Shown here: in pieces, positions 55,074 through 64,000 of the stretch
Numbering within the stretch: the stretch's first letter is position 1
Layout of the letters: the number at the start of each line of letters is the position of its first letter
Source: Amoebophrya sp. A120
Taxonomy: Eukaryota; Sar; Dinophyceae; Syndiniales; Amoebophryaceae
Assembly (NCBI GenBank): GCA_905178155.1
Contig: CAJINV010000006.1
Location: 2,458,658-2,522,657 of the forward strand
Direction of reading: 5' to 3'
Length of the DNA: 64,000 nt
Translations under genes and position numbers: made by a program
Notes under the pieces: generated by a model
Seen by the model: only the letters and a program-made list of their open reading frames with translations
The model's database searches: none
What the model was told of the DNA's origin: nothing

Positions 55074-57360
55074 TCAAGACATATCCACTCCCCAGTCTTC
55101 TTCCTCCTTCTCTTCGGTCACGGTTTTAAACCCCATAATGCCGCTCTGCAAGACAGGCTTCAGTTGCTTTGAAAACAGAGTCGAGAAGTCCTTCACTCTT
55201 TTCCGCAAAATCTCCACCTCCTGCTGCAACACAAACTGCCGCTGCAAAGAGTTTGATGATGTTCTGGAAAGATGTTGAGAAGAAGAGGAGGATTTTTTGT
55301 CATGCTGCAACAGCGACAGATGCGCAGTTGCGGGCTTCTTCGCAGCATCATCGTCTGGAGATGTTGAAAGGGAAGGGGTTCTTGCTGTCGTTTCCGACCT
55401 GCTATACTTCTATCGGAAGAAAAAACTGTTTCACTGTGAACTTGTGATGCATAGAATGGAACACAGAACTATTTGTCTTGCTACACCTGCAAGGCATCGG
55501 ATTTTTATAGCGTTTTTTCCCTTGGAAAGCGCGCATAGCTAATTTTGTGTGTCATGTGTAGCAAACTTGTGATGCGGATCTTGCAAAACCATCACAGTGA
55601 AACAGTTTTTTCGTGGGATAATTTCGCGTCATCCTCCAATGGAGCGCAAATCGCACAATCCGCGTTCCCCGTGTCAAATTCATCGTTTAGTACTTCCGAC
55701 AATTTCGATGTGTAGTTGTCCTGCTCGTGCGGTTCTTGAGCTGTAGTTCTTGAAGATGATGAAACAAACTGCGTGAAAAACTGCTTGTAGCTGTTTTTCC
55801 CGTAGGTGATTTTTTTAGCCTCCCCGTTCGGGTGAATACAGGTATAAACCGCTCAGGTGTTACAATCTCAAATGTTACAATAGAATATGGAAATCTGTGA
55901 TGCAAGAGTGCATGACCTAGCCTACTCCCACAGGATTGCGCATGACAAGTTCTCGAGCCCGAATCCGCAGTAGAATCTGGCGAAATTTGTATTGCAAAAG
56001 GTGGAATGCTGTGCGAGTCTGTCATGCTCATCATGCAACAAAAATTCCAGATTCTTTTTTAACGTTTGGGATTGTAGCATCTGAGCATGCCATAACAGGT
56101 GAAGCCAACTTCGGAATCCCGCATCTGGTCGAGGCAGGAGGAGGTGGAAGACGTTGATGTAGCTCCATTGTTCCCTTTAGCTGTCGAAAAAGGTGTTGAA
56201 AATCGCAACCGACAAGTCCATCAAAATGAAAAATCCCGCCTCCCCATATTGAAACGTAAACTTCTGTTGCTGGATTTGTGTACAAAAATCAGCTCTGTCT
56301 TGCAACGAGGCACTGCGGGCAAAGCCGCAGGCTGCGTAGGGCCGTTTCTGTGTAGGTACTTAGCATAGCAGAGGCCTTCGATGTAAGCGTAACAGCATTA
56401 CAAATCGCCGGAATAAAGTGGCGGACTCTTTGCATTTGCCCCCTTGCAAGGGAGACAGGATTTGTGGTCACAAATCAGCATCACAAATTTTTAGCAGCAT
56501 GCCTTTTCAGTATGGGGAGAGGGGATTTTTCCTCGCAATAACGTTCCTTCTTTCTTCACCGTGGAGACGCACGCCGTATCACTAGGTATGGATTGCAAAA
56601 ATGTCTGGGTCTGGAAGAATGCAAGTTGTGATGCTATTTTTGGAATCTAAAAAAATCTGTATTGCATGAGAGGCAGGAGGCGTTCAGTTTTTGCTCCGGG
56701 GAGAGGGCATTTGTCATGCGGGATGGGCATCAAGATACCCGCAAAAAATCTGTCATGCTAGGTCATGCATTACAGGCCTCATAGCCCATGCGAAATATGC
56801 ATGACAAACCTGGAAATCTTCCAGACCCAGACACTTTTGCAATCCATACTAGGGGAAAAGCTGGCACTGCCCGCGGCTCTACTAGCCGGACTTGTTCCCT
56901 CGATCTGCCCCAGAGTAGAAGTGGTGGAAGATGAGGGAACGACCAATAATGTATCCTCATCATCATCGGCACCAGTTCCTATGGCGTCGAGGAAGGCTTT
57001 GGAGACGAGGCTGTGTTGCAGATCCTCCTTAGTTGAGGATGTTACCCTTCCGGACTGTTGTTCACCACTTGCTGTAGCTGTTCCTTCTTTTTGCAGAAAA
57101 CTTTTGTTCACCAAAAACTTCTTGTTATTTTTCCCGTTTAAGTAGAACGAAGTTGCTCCTTTCAACGGGAAGACGCCGCTTTGTGCCTGCTGCGCTGAAA
57201 TCTTCTTCTTCTTCTTCTTTTGTGTCGCATCAATCCGCTGTAACAGTTCCGTCTTCCGCGCCGCCGCTAGATCTACTTCTTCATGTCGTGCCGCAAGGCC
57301 GAAGAAACTGCTACCGCACACACAAATCGTGGCGGCAAGGGCGAACCGAAGCGGCCGCAT
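55074..57360 (-). CDS. Secreted protein of unknown function
   Basis: Predicted 406 aa; five exons (57360-56849, 56586-56541, 56218-56095, 55842-55621, 55410-55074) total exactly 407 codons. MRPLRFALAATICVCGSSFF is a signal peptide. Then a basic Lys run (QKKKKKKIS), a low-complexity acidic part, a central region with cysteines (SDTACVSTV, GCDFQHLFRQLKG, CIHPNGEAKKITYGKNSYKQ, GNADCAICAPLEDDAK) and a C-terminal helix (LQQEVEILRKRVKDF) ending EEEDWGVDMS. The cysteine spacing around DCAICAPL hints at a saposin-like or other disulfide fold, but that is speculation. In a parasite a secreted protein could act on the host; nothing here shows it. Confidence 0.7.
55411..55620. mobile_element. Introner, family E (secreted-protein gene)
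   Basis: TATCGGAAGAAAAAACTGTT / ..CAGTTTTTTCGTGGGATA; TSD decayed. Confidence 0.9.
55843..56094. mobile_element. Introner, family J (secreted-protein gene)
   Basis: TATAAACCGCTCAGGTGTTA with TACAATCTCAAA inside; TSD ACAGG. Confidence 0.9.
56219..56540. mobile_element. Introner, family F (secreted-protein gene)
   Basis: CATCAAAATGAAAAATCCCG / ..GGGGATTTTTCCTCGCAATA; no clear TSD. Confidence 0.85.
56587..56848. mobile_element. Introner, family A (secreted-protein gene)
   Basis: TATGGATTGCAAAAATGTCT; TSD CTAGG. Confidence 0.9.
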
Positions 57361-57733
57361 CTTTGCGGAGAAATGCGGTCTTAGAAGTGCGGCAGCCGGA
57401 CGTGGTCGTTGGGACTCGCCCTGCTGAGAGGTGAACTTCGCCGCTTACGTGACGTCCGGGAGAAGCTGCGCCGTCATTTTTGCGACGCCGGCGACGTCGT
57501 GCCGAAAGTAACCTTATACTTTTCAGTGTTTATTGCTTTCGCCTGCTGCGAAACCAAAAAGTTCAGAGATCGTGTTATGCAAACGTCCAATACAACTCGG
57601 TGCCAAAAATCATTGCTCCCTCTTGGTCTTCGTGCAACTGCAAATCAGCGATCGTAGTATTCCTTGCCTCTCAGAGCAGTGCTGCCCGTTACTTCGCTCT
57701 CTGAGGACTAGTAGGTAAAAATCACGATAGCGT
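57361..57733. other. Short spacer
   Basis: Nothing recognised. Confidence 0.5.
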
Positions 57734-60700
57734 TCAAGAACTTCTCATTTGGGCTGCGAACACTAGCAGTAGTACAACCAAAGTATTGCAGAACAAATAA
57801 ATGCCACACATCAAATATCCTCCTACCCACCCCGGCCCGCTGTGGTGATCATTATCACCAACACCATCTTCAAAACACATCATTTCCGTTCGCGCAATCT
57901 GCTTCAATGTGCGAAGTAGAGTGTCAAAAATTTCCTTCACTACCGCAACTGACTCCAGGGGATGGAGTTCTTCTTGGGTGCTGGACGACGACGGCGTTGC
58001 ACTAGCTCTAGGCTGTTCCTGTTCCTCCCCGCCCTCGAAAGGATTTTCATCCAGCAGTCCAATTGTTTTGCCTAGCCGGATCTTGTTCACCACCTGCACG
58101 TGGACGAGTTGCGGCACCTTTATATCTGCAGTCGTTCTGGTATGATCAGTGCCACATATATTTTCGACCTCCCCAGCGGCCCCATCGCAGCCGTTTTTAC
58201 CACCCCGCGGCCCACTCACAGCAGCTAAAACCACGTAGGGCGTAAGCCAGGTTGGCAGCAGTTTTCTCTCCTCTTCTGTCTTGCAGCACACCAACTGCCT
58301 CATCGCGCGCTTCACTTCCCTCGGCGGCTCCTGAGGTAGAAGTAGATGAGGCCGCTGCTCTAGTACTCTTGATGCTCTATTTCTTGTTCTTACAGTGGCA
58401 TCAAATGTAGTAGAAGTAGCGGTACAAGTAGAACTGCTGGCGCGATAATTCGGCCGCTTGTCATGTCCCCGATTCATCTCCGAACGAGCCTCGGATTGTG
58501 AGGCAGAAACTACTGGAAGGTCTATCCGAAACAGGTTCCAGCAGAAGTGCTCCAGGACGGAAAAAAGCATCTTTTCCACAAGCTGCATCGCGGTCGTCCT
58601 ACCACTGCTGCTGGTCTCGGTCTTGTTGGAAGAAATAGCAGAAGATGCTACCATCGGTAATTGCTGGAGAAAGAAAATCTCCAGAAACAGGCCGCCTGGA
58701 ATTATTCCGGGCAGTTTATAATTCCGTGCTCTTCGAGCATCGTCGGCCGCGATGCTCTGCTGGTCCTTTCCTTCTTTCTTCTCAACATTGGCGTCTTCGT
58801 CTTTGACCTCTTCTTGCACCGAGCAAGTGGTCCTCGCACCTGCTAAATAAATTTCCAGCAGCTTCTTCACAAGACGCACGACCGGCTCTCGCGCTTCAGC
58901 CGTCGGCCCGGAGACAAGCAGGTACGTCGGAAAGGAGGATAAGGGGCGACCGCTGCCTGGTGGTACTAGTGACGCTGCTGGTCCTATTGTTCTAGTAACT
59001 TGAAGCTCTTCATCACCCACGATCTTCACTTCATCCTCCAAAGCAAAGTAATTGTGTCCGACCTTCCTCATCTTCCGGAAGAACAGGGTATTGCTTCGCA
59101 TCTTTTCCGCACTTGAAAAAAGCGACACCGGCTCAATTCGCTCCAGCAGTGGCGCCAGTTCTTGCAGGTGGTATTGGTCACCCCTGCTGTTTTCCTTGTT
59201 CACGGTGAAAACGAGCGCCGAAGATATGGATTGTAAAAATGTCTGGGTCTGGAAGAATGCAAGTTTGTCATGCTTGTCTCGCATGACTCTTAAATTTGTC
59301 ATGCACATTACCCAAGACCCCCACTTTTCTGTCATGCAGAAACGCAGTTTGTCATGCAGAATAGGCAACACCAAGAAGCTCAGAAACTTGTCATGCTGAG
59401 CCAGCACTTGTAGCCTCCTCATGATACGCCACCCAGCATTACAAGTTTCCAGACCCAGACATTTTTGCATTTGATAGAAGAAGTTCTTGTACTATAATTT
59501 TCAACACCCGGCGCAGAAGAGGTGGTGCAAGAAGATCTACTTCCAGTGCGCAAGGCCGCCAGCAGCAGTTCCAGGCTGTCCAATTTGTGAATGGTTTCGA
59601 AATCGGTTTTCCTACTTCTGGGAGAACATGAGCGCTTAGAAGTCCCCTTTTCCACGCTGACGTTCTTGGCTTGATTTAGACGGGTCGGCGAATCATCTCT
59701 CGCATTGGCATTCTCGTCCTCCTCCTCCTCATTTGTCAATACGAGCAGCACCCGTTGAATCCTCGAAGTTCTGGCTTTGTTCATCTTGTTTCCGTAGTTG
59801 CTTGATATCGTCCACCCACCTAATGCTGTGTTCGTACTTGTTGTCGCTGCTGCTGCGCCTCCGCTAGTAGTTGTAGGTGTAGCAACATTATCAAATGTAA
59901 AAATGTCTGGGTCTGGAAGAAATCATGCTTGTCATGCTTGTCTGGCATGACTCTTAAATCTGTCACGCACGTTACCCAAGAGCTCCGGTTCTCTGTGATG
60001 CAGAAGCGCAGTTTGTCATGCAGAATAGGCAACACCTAGGAGCTCAGAAACTTGTCATGCTGAGCCAGCATTTGTAGCCTCATCATGAGACGCCACCCAG
60101 CATCACAAGTTTCCAGACCCAGACATTTTTACATTTGATAAACATTAGCGGTTGTAGAAAACAGCAGCTCTGCCGTTTGCTGCTTCACCCAGGCCGTTGC
60201 GTAGGCCTCGAAGAAATCCAAGTTCCAACAGTTTCCGTTGAGAGTTGTACTGCTAGTACCGGGACGAGGTACACGTTCCTTTCCAGTGGTTTCGAAGGTT
60301 CTTTCCTCACAAGAAGTTCTTTGCAGACAAAAGTCCTGAAAAACGTCCTGCAAATCGTGCAGGGTAAGTACCTGCACCGCGAAAAGTAGAGGCTCGTGGT
60401 CATGGTCGTGCTCGCAAGCAGTTTCGTTTCTCGACAGGCTTCTTGTTCTAGAGGCACAAGTCGTTCTTGTACCTGGCGCTTGGAATAAAAGATCCTCTCC
60501 TCCAAGCCGGCAGTGTCCGTAAAAAATGACTCCGTTTTTCACTAAACTTGTGATGCGGGTGGACAATAGCAGGGAACTGGCAGAACTAGAACTCTTCACA
60601 CCAACAACAAACTCGGACAATTTCTTCATCTTCTTTATTCCGAGCTGCTGCTGCGTAGGCATAGAAGCAAGACGACCCTGGGGAGCAGGAGGAGCTGCGG

Positions 60701-61475
60701 CTGCCAGAAGAGTTTTCTCATCTCGTCCAGCAACACGATTGATTTTACGCTCCTTGTCTCCAGTAGTGGTACTCGTTGGGCCCGCGGCATGACCAAAAAT
60801 CTCCGACGTTGTTGTACTCGTTTCCACAAATTCCACAACTGTGTCCACGACTTCCGCACTCCTTTTCGCGTTCAACTTGTTCGCAATGGCGGTGTGGAGG
60901 AGATGAAAGCGTATTTTGTCATGTGGTAGAACGGGTTGCTGTACTAGAGCAGCGCCCTGTAGTCCTTGTCCTCCCCCGGAGGTGGTCGTGGACTCCGCAT
61001 CTTCTTCAGGAGAAGTTTCGTCCTCGAAATTGTTCCTTCGTGCAATCAGAACAAGAAACGTCCGCGCAAACAACTCTTCCAAAATGCGTTCCATTTCTGG
61101 CAGAATTTGGAAACGAAACGTTTTTCGCGCGCTCATTGTGGTCGTGTTGGTGCCCGATGGACCTCTGCCCGTAGAAGTACCATTATGATGAAAGGCCATC
61201 TCCTTCAAGACGGCCCGCAGCATGCAGAGATACCGCTTGTTGCCGTCGACAAGGCCGTTCATCTTGTTCCCGCACTTTGGTTGCAGAAACGACAGGAGGG
61301 CGGCGGAGTTGCTGCAATTCAGGGTCTCATTGTGTGAACAAGACCTGCTCCCATTCACTCCCTTCAACCTTTCCAGCCCGAAGGGTCCGAACCCGAGCCG
61401 GCTATTCTTTCTGTCACTCCAAAGCTCCTCCACCGCTCGGAGCAAGCGGGGCGGGAGGAAGCTAGCATCCATCAT
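57734..61475 (-). CDS. Large protein with C-terminal membrane segment; possible divergent chaperonin-like
   Basis: Predicted 1075 aa; three exons (61475-60141, 59888-59477, 59224-57734) sum to exactly 1076 codons. It ends GGYLMCGIYLFCNTLVVLLL then VFAAQMRSS, a single C-terminal membrane segment. Features seen: near the start SRLGFGPFGLERLKG and NSAALLSFLQP; later LLFQAPGTRTTC, and LPGIIPGGLFLEIFFLQQLP. GPxGxxxx near the N-terminus and (V/I)xPGGxxxE further on recall group II chaperonin-like proteins of the BBS6/BBS10/BBS12 kind, but long Ser/Thr/Glu-rich insertions and the membrane tail do not fit well. I treat that as a weak guess and the gene as otherwise unknown. Only two introners in 3.7 kb. 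Confidence 0.65.
59225..59476. mobile_element. Introner, family A (gene 57734-61475)
   Basis: TATGGATTGTAAAAATGTCT; TSD GAAGA. The interior is nearly the same as the 59889 copy (CTCAGAAACTTGTCATGCTG in both). Confidence 0.9.
59889..60140. mobile_element. Introner, family A (gene 57734-61475)
   Basis: TATCAAATGTAAAAATGTCT; TSD AACAT. Confidence 0.9.
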
Positions 61476-61973
61476 GGGTGCTGCCGCGAGAAAAAGTGAG
61501 AAAAAGTCAGGAATAAGTGCTCGCTCTCGAAAAAACGGGAGAGGTTGGAGGGCAAAATTTCAAGTACAACTTTCGACTGCCTTTGCATTCTAGCGGAAAC
61601 AACGAGGACAAGACGGTCTTGCGCCCGAAGAAAGAAAAACTGGTGAGATGAAACCGAAGAATTGCGAGCACAAACCTTCTGATCCTTGTTGTAGGAAAAG
61701 GTTGAGTGATCACCAAATCGAGGAGATGTTGACGCACCAGCCACGTAAGTACTTTACTTTTTATCACATTCACGAACATAAACCGAAACGTCGAAACTGA
61801 CCATGTACAAAGGAACAATCTGTTTGATATATAAAACACTCCCACTTGTCTGACCGCTTGCATGCACCATAAGCTTTCCTTCATTGATATTTTGTCGCGC
61901 GAAAGATGTTGAATTCTTCTATGAGGATAAAAACGAGTCGAAAACAAAGTCGCATCAAATCATGTTTTTCGTG
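61476..61973. other. Spacer between UBC12 and the next gene
   Basis: A minus-strand open frame (61507-61947) exists but reads like unconstrained sequence; nothing else seen. Confidence 0.5.
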
Positions 61974-62969
61974 TCAAAGGAGTCTGGGAAATTGTTGATT
62001 TTGCACCATGTAGCCCCGTAAACTTCTCTGCACCAACCTTTCAAATTCTACCGGGTTCTCCCGAAATATTCTGCTCGCCTCCTGGTTCAGCGGGTCGTTC
62101 CCGTTTGGCTCGGCGAAAAGGTGCAGGATACCTTGTTTTTACGAGTTGATATTATCTTGACGTCGTGCGATTGCGAATCGAAATTTGCATGAATGGGTAA
62201 AATGGTTATGGTATTCGTAATCGTATTCCCTGCTGGATAAACAAATGCTTCCTACTCTGCAACTAGTAAGCAGTATTCGCATCACAAATTACAGTAAAGT
62301 ATAGTACCGTATATCACCGCCGATATTGACAAAACGGGTTTCCATTCCTCCCGCAAAATATTCAGGCACACGTTGCCCTCCAGATCTATATTTGGGTGGA
62401 AGATCTTCGTGTCACACTTCACTTTTGGCGCTTCGTGGGGGTACCTGAGGTTTCGGATAGTGCAGATGTTAGAAATTTCAATTTGTCATGCGTAGAAAAC
62501 TGGACTAGATAGGGCCCTTGTCCTACTATTGCTTGATGTACAAATGGCCAGCAGAGCAGCGAAGTCGAACTAACAAACTGAAGGTGAAGCTGGGTCTCTA
62601 CTCGAAATAAATAAACACTTCTTCACATCAACATTTCTCAAAACAAAGGTATAGATACAGTGGAGGTATTGTGAACAAAAACCGGAAACAAGCTTGCTTC
62701 CACATGCCCTCCTCTGGTTTTACATCGAGCGCAAAGTGCATGATGTTGTTCTTGTTCAAGAAGTTCAGCTGACACTGCGGCGGCACATCCAGCTCATCCA
62801 GCTCCTTCTGCATCCTTATTTCCCCGGGTTGTTTGTCCCCAAAAGACTGGGAAGCAGATCCTGCTGCAGGGTTGCTTGTGGCCGATTGCTCATTCCCGGA
62901 CTCCTGATTATTGGACTGCTGGTCTTGCTTCTTTTTGGCCCCGCGGCCCACGCCGAAGACCTTGATCAT
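61974..62969 (-). CDS. UBC12: NEDD8-conjugating enzyme UBC12 (UBE2M)
   Basis: E2 enzyme that takes NEDD8 from its E1 (NAE1-UBA3 in other eukaryotes) and passes it to cullins, activating cullin-RING ubiquitin ligases. Predicted 201 aa from three exons (62969-62659, 62444-62308, 62131-61974), exactly 202 codons; human UBE2M is 183 aa. It begins MIKVFGV, matching the family's MIKLFSL start whose acetylated Met docks into DCN1, then a Gln/Asn/Ser-rich linker longer than usual, [25 protein letters not shown], the HPN motif (residues 120-122), the catalytic Cys at about 130 in [16 protein letters not shown], and the end [20 protein letters not shown]. Both introns (62445-62658, 62132-62307) are GT-AG and neither has introner ends, which sets it apart from every other multi-exon gene here. 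Confidence 0.95.
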
Positions 62970-64000
62970 TTTCTGATGTAGTTGTTCCGGACGACGAGCA
63001 ACTACTTCTAGCAGGTTTATTGCTTCTACACTGGTCGTTCTCGGGTGAAAAAGTCCAGTTTATTCCTCCGTCTATTTGTTCCGACGGCTGGTGTCCGTGT
63101 TCAATAGAGCGGGCGGATTGAAGTTTCTAAACTGGTATGTGTATGTGCGCCGTCGTGGTCAGAACCAATCCTCTCGTGTAGAAGTTCCAGCTTCAAGTAG
63201 TAGGAGGTGGATAGATCAGCATCCTTGCAATGTCCCTCGCGGCGACATGGTTTGGAGGACCATCCTTGAATTTCTTTTCAACTGCTGAAAAATCGATTTG
63301 ATGCAACACGCGTGTGGTCGGTGTGAGCGTCAGAATTAGAATACTTATTATGCAGCTTGTAGTGCTGCAACGACAAAACGTAGAACTTAAATGCTCCGCA
63401 AAATCTATTTTCTCACTGTATGAAGATCATGCGAACACTACGAATCAGTAAAGTATATTTCAAAACAGGTACTATAGTCTTTGTACCGTCGGAAATAATT
63501 ACAGTCTTGTAGAGTCTTTTTCTCTCTGGAAAGGGATTTTCGACGTTTGCTTTCAACTAAAGACCCCACCTTGCCCCGCCTACAGATTTCGTCAGAAAGA
63601 GCAAGGGCGGAGTGGTACTACCTGATCGCTTTGCAGAGCTTCTCCTTGCGGCTTTGCTTTTCGAGAACACTGGAGGAGGAGGGTCGTGGCGTTTGCATTC
63701 CACAATTGAAATACTTAAGTAAAACAAGCTTCTGCTACATACAATTCAGCAACAAGTTTTGCGACGACCTTCGGTAAATTTCACTTGTTCTCTTCGTTCA
63801 GTGCAGCAAGATCCCCTGTGTACAACTTAGAGTCTTCGCGATGAAGATGATTTTTGCATTCGACAGGTCTTCTGGTTCAGTATGTGCTGTTGTTGAGAGG
63901 TGGAGCACAGAAGTTCAGCACCTGAGAAGATCCATGTCCATCCTCAAAACAACACCCAAAATAAAAAATCACTATCACCTCGTGTTCCGTGTCGCCCACG
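62970..64000. other. Right-hand spacer
   Basis: Short open frames only (for example 63547-63777 on plus), none with support. No introner ends seen. It may contain the 5' flank of UBC12 and 3' sequence of an unseen gene. Confidence 0.4.

Noticed and set aside
57734-59470. Open frame reading through the family A element at 59225-59476
   Set aside because: The part before 59224 is introner sequence that happens to stay open; the element has TIRs and a GAAGA duplication, and removal joins the frames.
4200-60140. CRISPR-like array of repeated sequences
   Set aside because: The repeats are dispersed inverted-repeat elements inside eukaryotic genes, not evenly spaced direct repeats with spacers.
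61507-61947. 146-codon minus-strand frame between UBC12 and the next gene
   Set aside because: Composition looks like unconstrained A+T-rich sequence and there is no recognisable domain.
1-64000. tRNA, rRNA and dinoflagellate spliced-leader RNA genes
   Set aside because: I looked for cloverleaf-type stems, rRNA cores and a spliced-leader-like sequence by eye and saw none; a covariance-model scan would be needed to exclude tRNAs.

Overview
The window is nuclear DNA from a single-celled eukaryote. The reasons are multi-exon genes, a neddylation E2 enzyme, a fukutin/LicD-like type II membrane protein, pentameric ligand-gated ion channels, and about 84 transposon-like introns. Introns that are terminal-inverted-repeat (TIR) elements ('introners'), together with many non-GT-AG introns, are known from the parasitic dinoflagellate Amoebophrya (Syndiniales). 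I infer an Amoebophrya-like alveolate; this rests on intron style, not on a marker gene. All 14 genes I can build lie on the minus strand.

Layout from left to right: (1) the 3'-truncated end of a secreted RING-finger gene, 1-1509; (2) a repeat-rich spacer with a decayed ~1 kb tandem duplication; (3) two tandem pentameric ligand-gated channel paralogues, 3929-9495 and 10401-14064; (4) a G+C-rich spacer; (5) a LicD/fukutin-like gene, 16339-20919; (6) a membrane-anchored protein of unknown role, 21788-26095; (7) two neighbouring genes whose products carry the 'ECTF(K/R)P' repeat, 27510-31323 and 31457-34379; (8) a low-complexity protein with a C2HC zinc finger, 34367-39055, with an assembly gap inside one intron; (9) a small protein, a coiled-coil protein and a very intron-rich 10.3 kb gene, 39830-54138; (10) a secreted protein, a large protein with a C-terminal membrane segment, and UBC12, 55074-62969.

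The dominant signal is the introners. Elements of at least 12 TIR families (named A-L here) begin TAT and end ATA. Most are flanked by a perfect or near-perfect 5-bp target-site duplication (TSD). Removing the element plus one TSD copy restores an open frame: in eleven genes where I could sum the exons (with eight GT-AG introns in the window also removed where present), the total is an exact multiple of three and reads through to one stop. Protein lengths quoted below come from that model. The two channel paralogues hold 13 and 6 introns with no shared position, so the insertions appear to postdate the duplication. Spacers between genes hold essentially no introners. Larger DNA elements are nested inside two of them.
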